Of a stretch of 7,848 nt of DNA, positions 6,723 through 7,848 are shown one piece after another (position 1 is the stretch's first letter; each line of letters begins with the position of its first letter). The position numbers and the translations under genes were made by a program. The notes under the pieces are model-generated. The model worked only from the letters and a program-made list of their open reading frames with translations, was not told the origin of the DNA and made no database searches. Source of the stretch: Clostridia bacterium (GTDB taxonomy: Bacteria > Bacillota_A > Clostridia > Christensenellales > Borkfalkiaceae). The DNA lies in the NCBI GenBank assembly GCA_017456945.1, contig JAFTIK010000052.1, positions 1 to 7,848 on the forward strand. The letters run 5' to 3'.

Positions 6723-7848
6723 TTAGTACATTCCGCCCATACCACCTGCAGGCATTTGGGGTGCTGCGGGTTCGGGAATATCTGCAACTACCGATTCAGT
6801 AGTAAGGAATACGCCTGCTACCGACGCAGAGTTTTCCAAAGCCGAACGGGTAACTTTAGTCGGGTCGATAATACCGCTTGCTACCATATCGGTATATTCG
6901 TTAGTAAGAGCGTTGAAACCGTAATTTGCTTTATTCGACTTTAATACTTCGTTAAGGATAACAGAACCGTCAAGCCCAGCGTTTAACGCGATTTGCTTTA
7001 AGGGCGCTTGAACTGCCTTTAACACGATTTGAGCGCCCGTCTTTTCGTCGCCCGAAAGGGTTTCTGCATACTTTTCAATAGTTTTGATAGTAGAGATAAG
7101 CGCTATTCCACCACCGGGAACGATACCTTCTTGAACGGCAGCCTTGGTTGCGTTAAGCGCGTCTTCAATACGAAGTTTCTTTTCTTTCATTTCGATTTCG
7201 GTTGCAGCGCCAACGTTAATAACTGCTACGCCCCCTGCGAGTTTAGCAAGGCGTTCGTGCAATTTTTCTCTATCGTAATCAGAAGTGGTTTCTGCAATTT
7301 GCGCTTTAATCGCTTGCTTTCTTGCAGAAATAGCGTTGGGGTCGCCCGCGCCGTTAATGATAGTGGTGTTATCTTTATCCACCTTAACCGTGCCTGCGCG
7401 ACCTAACATATTCATAGTAACGTCTTTGAATTCGTAGCCGAGTTCAGAAGAAACTACCGTACCACCCGTTAAAATAGCGATATCTTCAAGCATAGCCTTT
7501 CTTCTGTCGCCAAAACCGGGGGCTTTAACTGCAACGCAGTTGAACACGCCTTTAAGCTTATTTACTACGAGCGCTGCAAGAGCGTCACCTTCAACTTCTT
7601 CGGCGATAATCAAAAGTTTCATACCTTGTTGAGCGATAGGTTCAACTATAGGAAGAAGTTCTTGAATAGAAGAGATTTTCTTATCGGTTATCAAAATAAC
7701 GGGGTTATCGAGAACGGCTTCCATCTTATCGGTGTTGGTAACCATATACGCAGAAGCGTAGCCCCTATCGAACTGCATACCTTCAACGGTGGTAAGTTCG
7801 GTTTTCATAGTCTTGCTTTCTTCAATGGTAATAACGCCGTCACCGGAA
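6723..7848 (-). CDS. groEL: Chaperonin GroEL (60 kDa), 3' part (runs off the right edge)
   Basis: GroEL forms the double-ring ATP-driven folding chamber that works with GroES. The window holds the last 374 or so residues of a protein of about 540, so about 170 N-terminal residues lie outside. The first ATG inside the window (7808) is internal: the frame continues upstream as [13 protein letters not shown], which matches GroEL. Visible are the apical-domain segment [15 protein letters not shown] with its peptide-binding aromatic residues, the conserved [36 protein letters not shown], the ATPase aspartate of IEDAL (codon 7161-7163, the E. coli D398 equivalent), and EGIVPGGG. The protein ends PAGGMGGMY, a short form of the Gly-Met tail. 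No groES can be seen; it would lie upstream, beyond the right edge. Confidence 0.98.
   Translation of the reverse strand, partial: SGDGVITIEESKTMKTELTTVEGMQFDRGYASAYMVTNTDKMEAVLDNPVILITDKKISSIQELLPIVEPIAQQGMKLLIIAEEVEGDALAALVVNKLKGVFNCVAVKAPGFGDRRKAMLEDIAILTGGTVVSSELGYEFKDVTMNMLGRAGTVKVDKDNTTIINGAGDPNAISARKQAIKAQIAETTSDYDREKLHERLAKLAGGVAVINVGAATEIEMKEKKLRIEDALNATKAAVQEGIVPGGGIALISTIKTIEKYAETLSGDEKTGAQIVLKAVQAPLKQIALNAGLDGSVILNEVLKSNKANYGFNALTNEYTDMVASGIIDPTKVTRSALENSASVAGVFLTTESVVADIPEPAAPQMPAGGMGGMY

Noticed and set aside
6551..6787. Minus-strand frame covering the terminator between the thioesterase and groEL
   Set aside because: It runs through both gene ends and the hairpin in the wrong frame; no coding signal.
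7029..7406. Open frame of 125 codons on the plus strand
   Set aside because: It lies wholly antisense to groEL, shows no recognisable domain and has no ribosome binding site; it is a shadow of the real gene.
7806..7808. groEL start codon at the first ATG in the window
   Set aside because: The upstream frame to the window edge is still typical GroEL sequence, so this methionine is internal.

Overview
This window looks like ordinary chromosomal DNA from a bacterium of the Bacillota type, most likely an uncultured Clostridia-like lineage. The reasons are the uvrB-uvrA gene order with almost no gap, strong AAGGAG-type ribosome binding sites, sigma-A-like promoters with extended -10 elements, a SpoVT/AbrB-type regulator heading an ABC exporter operon, and AT-rich intergenic DNA next to coding DNA of moderate GC. 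The species cannot be fixed from the sequence alone. No mobile element, CRISPR array, tRNA, rRNA or phage gene was seen, and there is no gene-free stretch longer than about 140 bases.

Layout from left to right. Positions 1-1933 (minus) hold the first 644 codons of uvrA, which runs off the left edge. Positions 1935-3896 (minus) hold complete uvrB, separated from uvrA by one base. The next 93 bases (3897-3989) carry the uvrBA promoter and, directly upstream of it, the terminator of the preceding operon. Positions 3990-6008 (minus) are a tightly coupled three-gene operon: a 71-residue AbrB-like regulator, an ABC exporter ATPase and its six-helix ABC-2 permease. A 137-base divergent region (6009-6145) holds two back-to-back promoters and an array of GTAT half-sites. 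Positions 6146-6661 (plus) encode a hotdog-fold PaaI-type thioesterase. A strong symmetric terminator follows, shared with groEL, which converges from the right (6723 to beyond 7848, minus) and lacks about its first 170 codons here.

Functionally, UvrA and UvrB are the damage-recognition half of nucleotide excision repair. The regulator and ABC genes look like one self-regulated export unit with unknown substrate. The thioesterase stands alone, and groEL is the housekeeping chaperonin. I found no convincing undescribed multi-gene system. The points most worth a second look are the half-site array in the promoter and leader of the regulator-exporter operon, and a marked shortage of GATC across the window (2 by hand count against roughly 30 expected from base composition).
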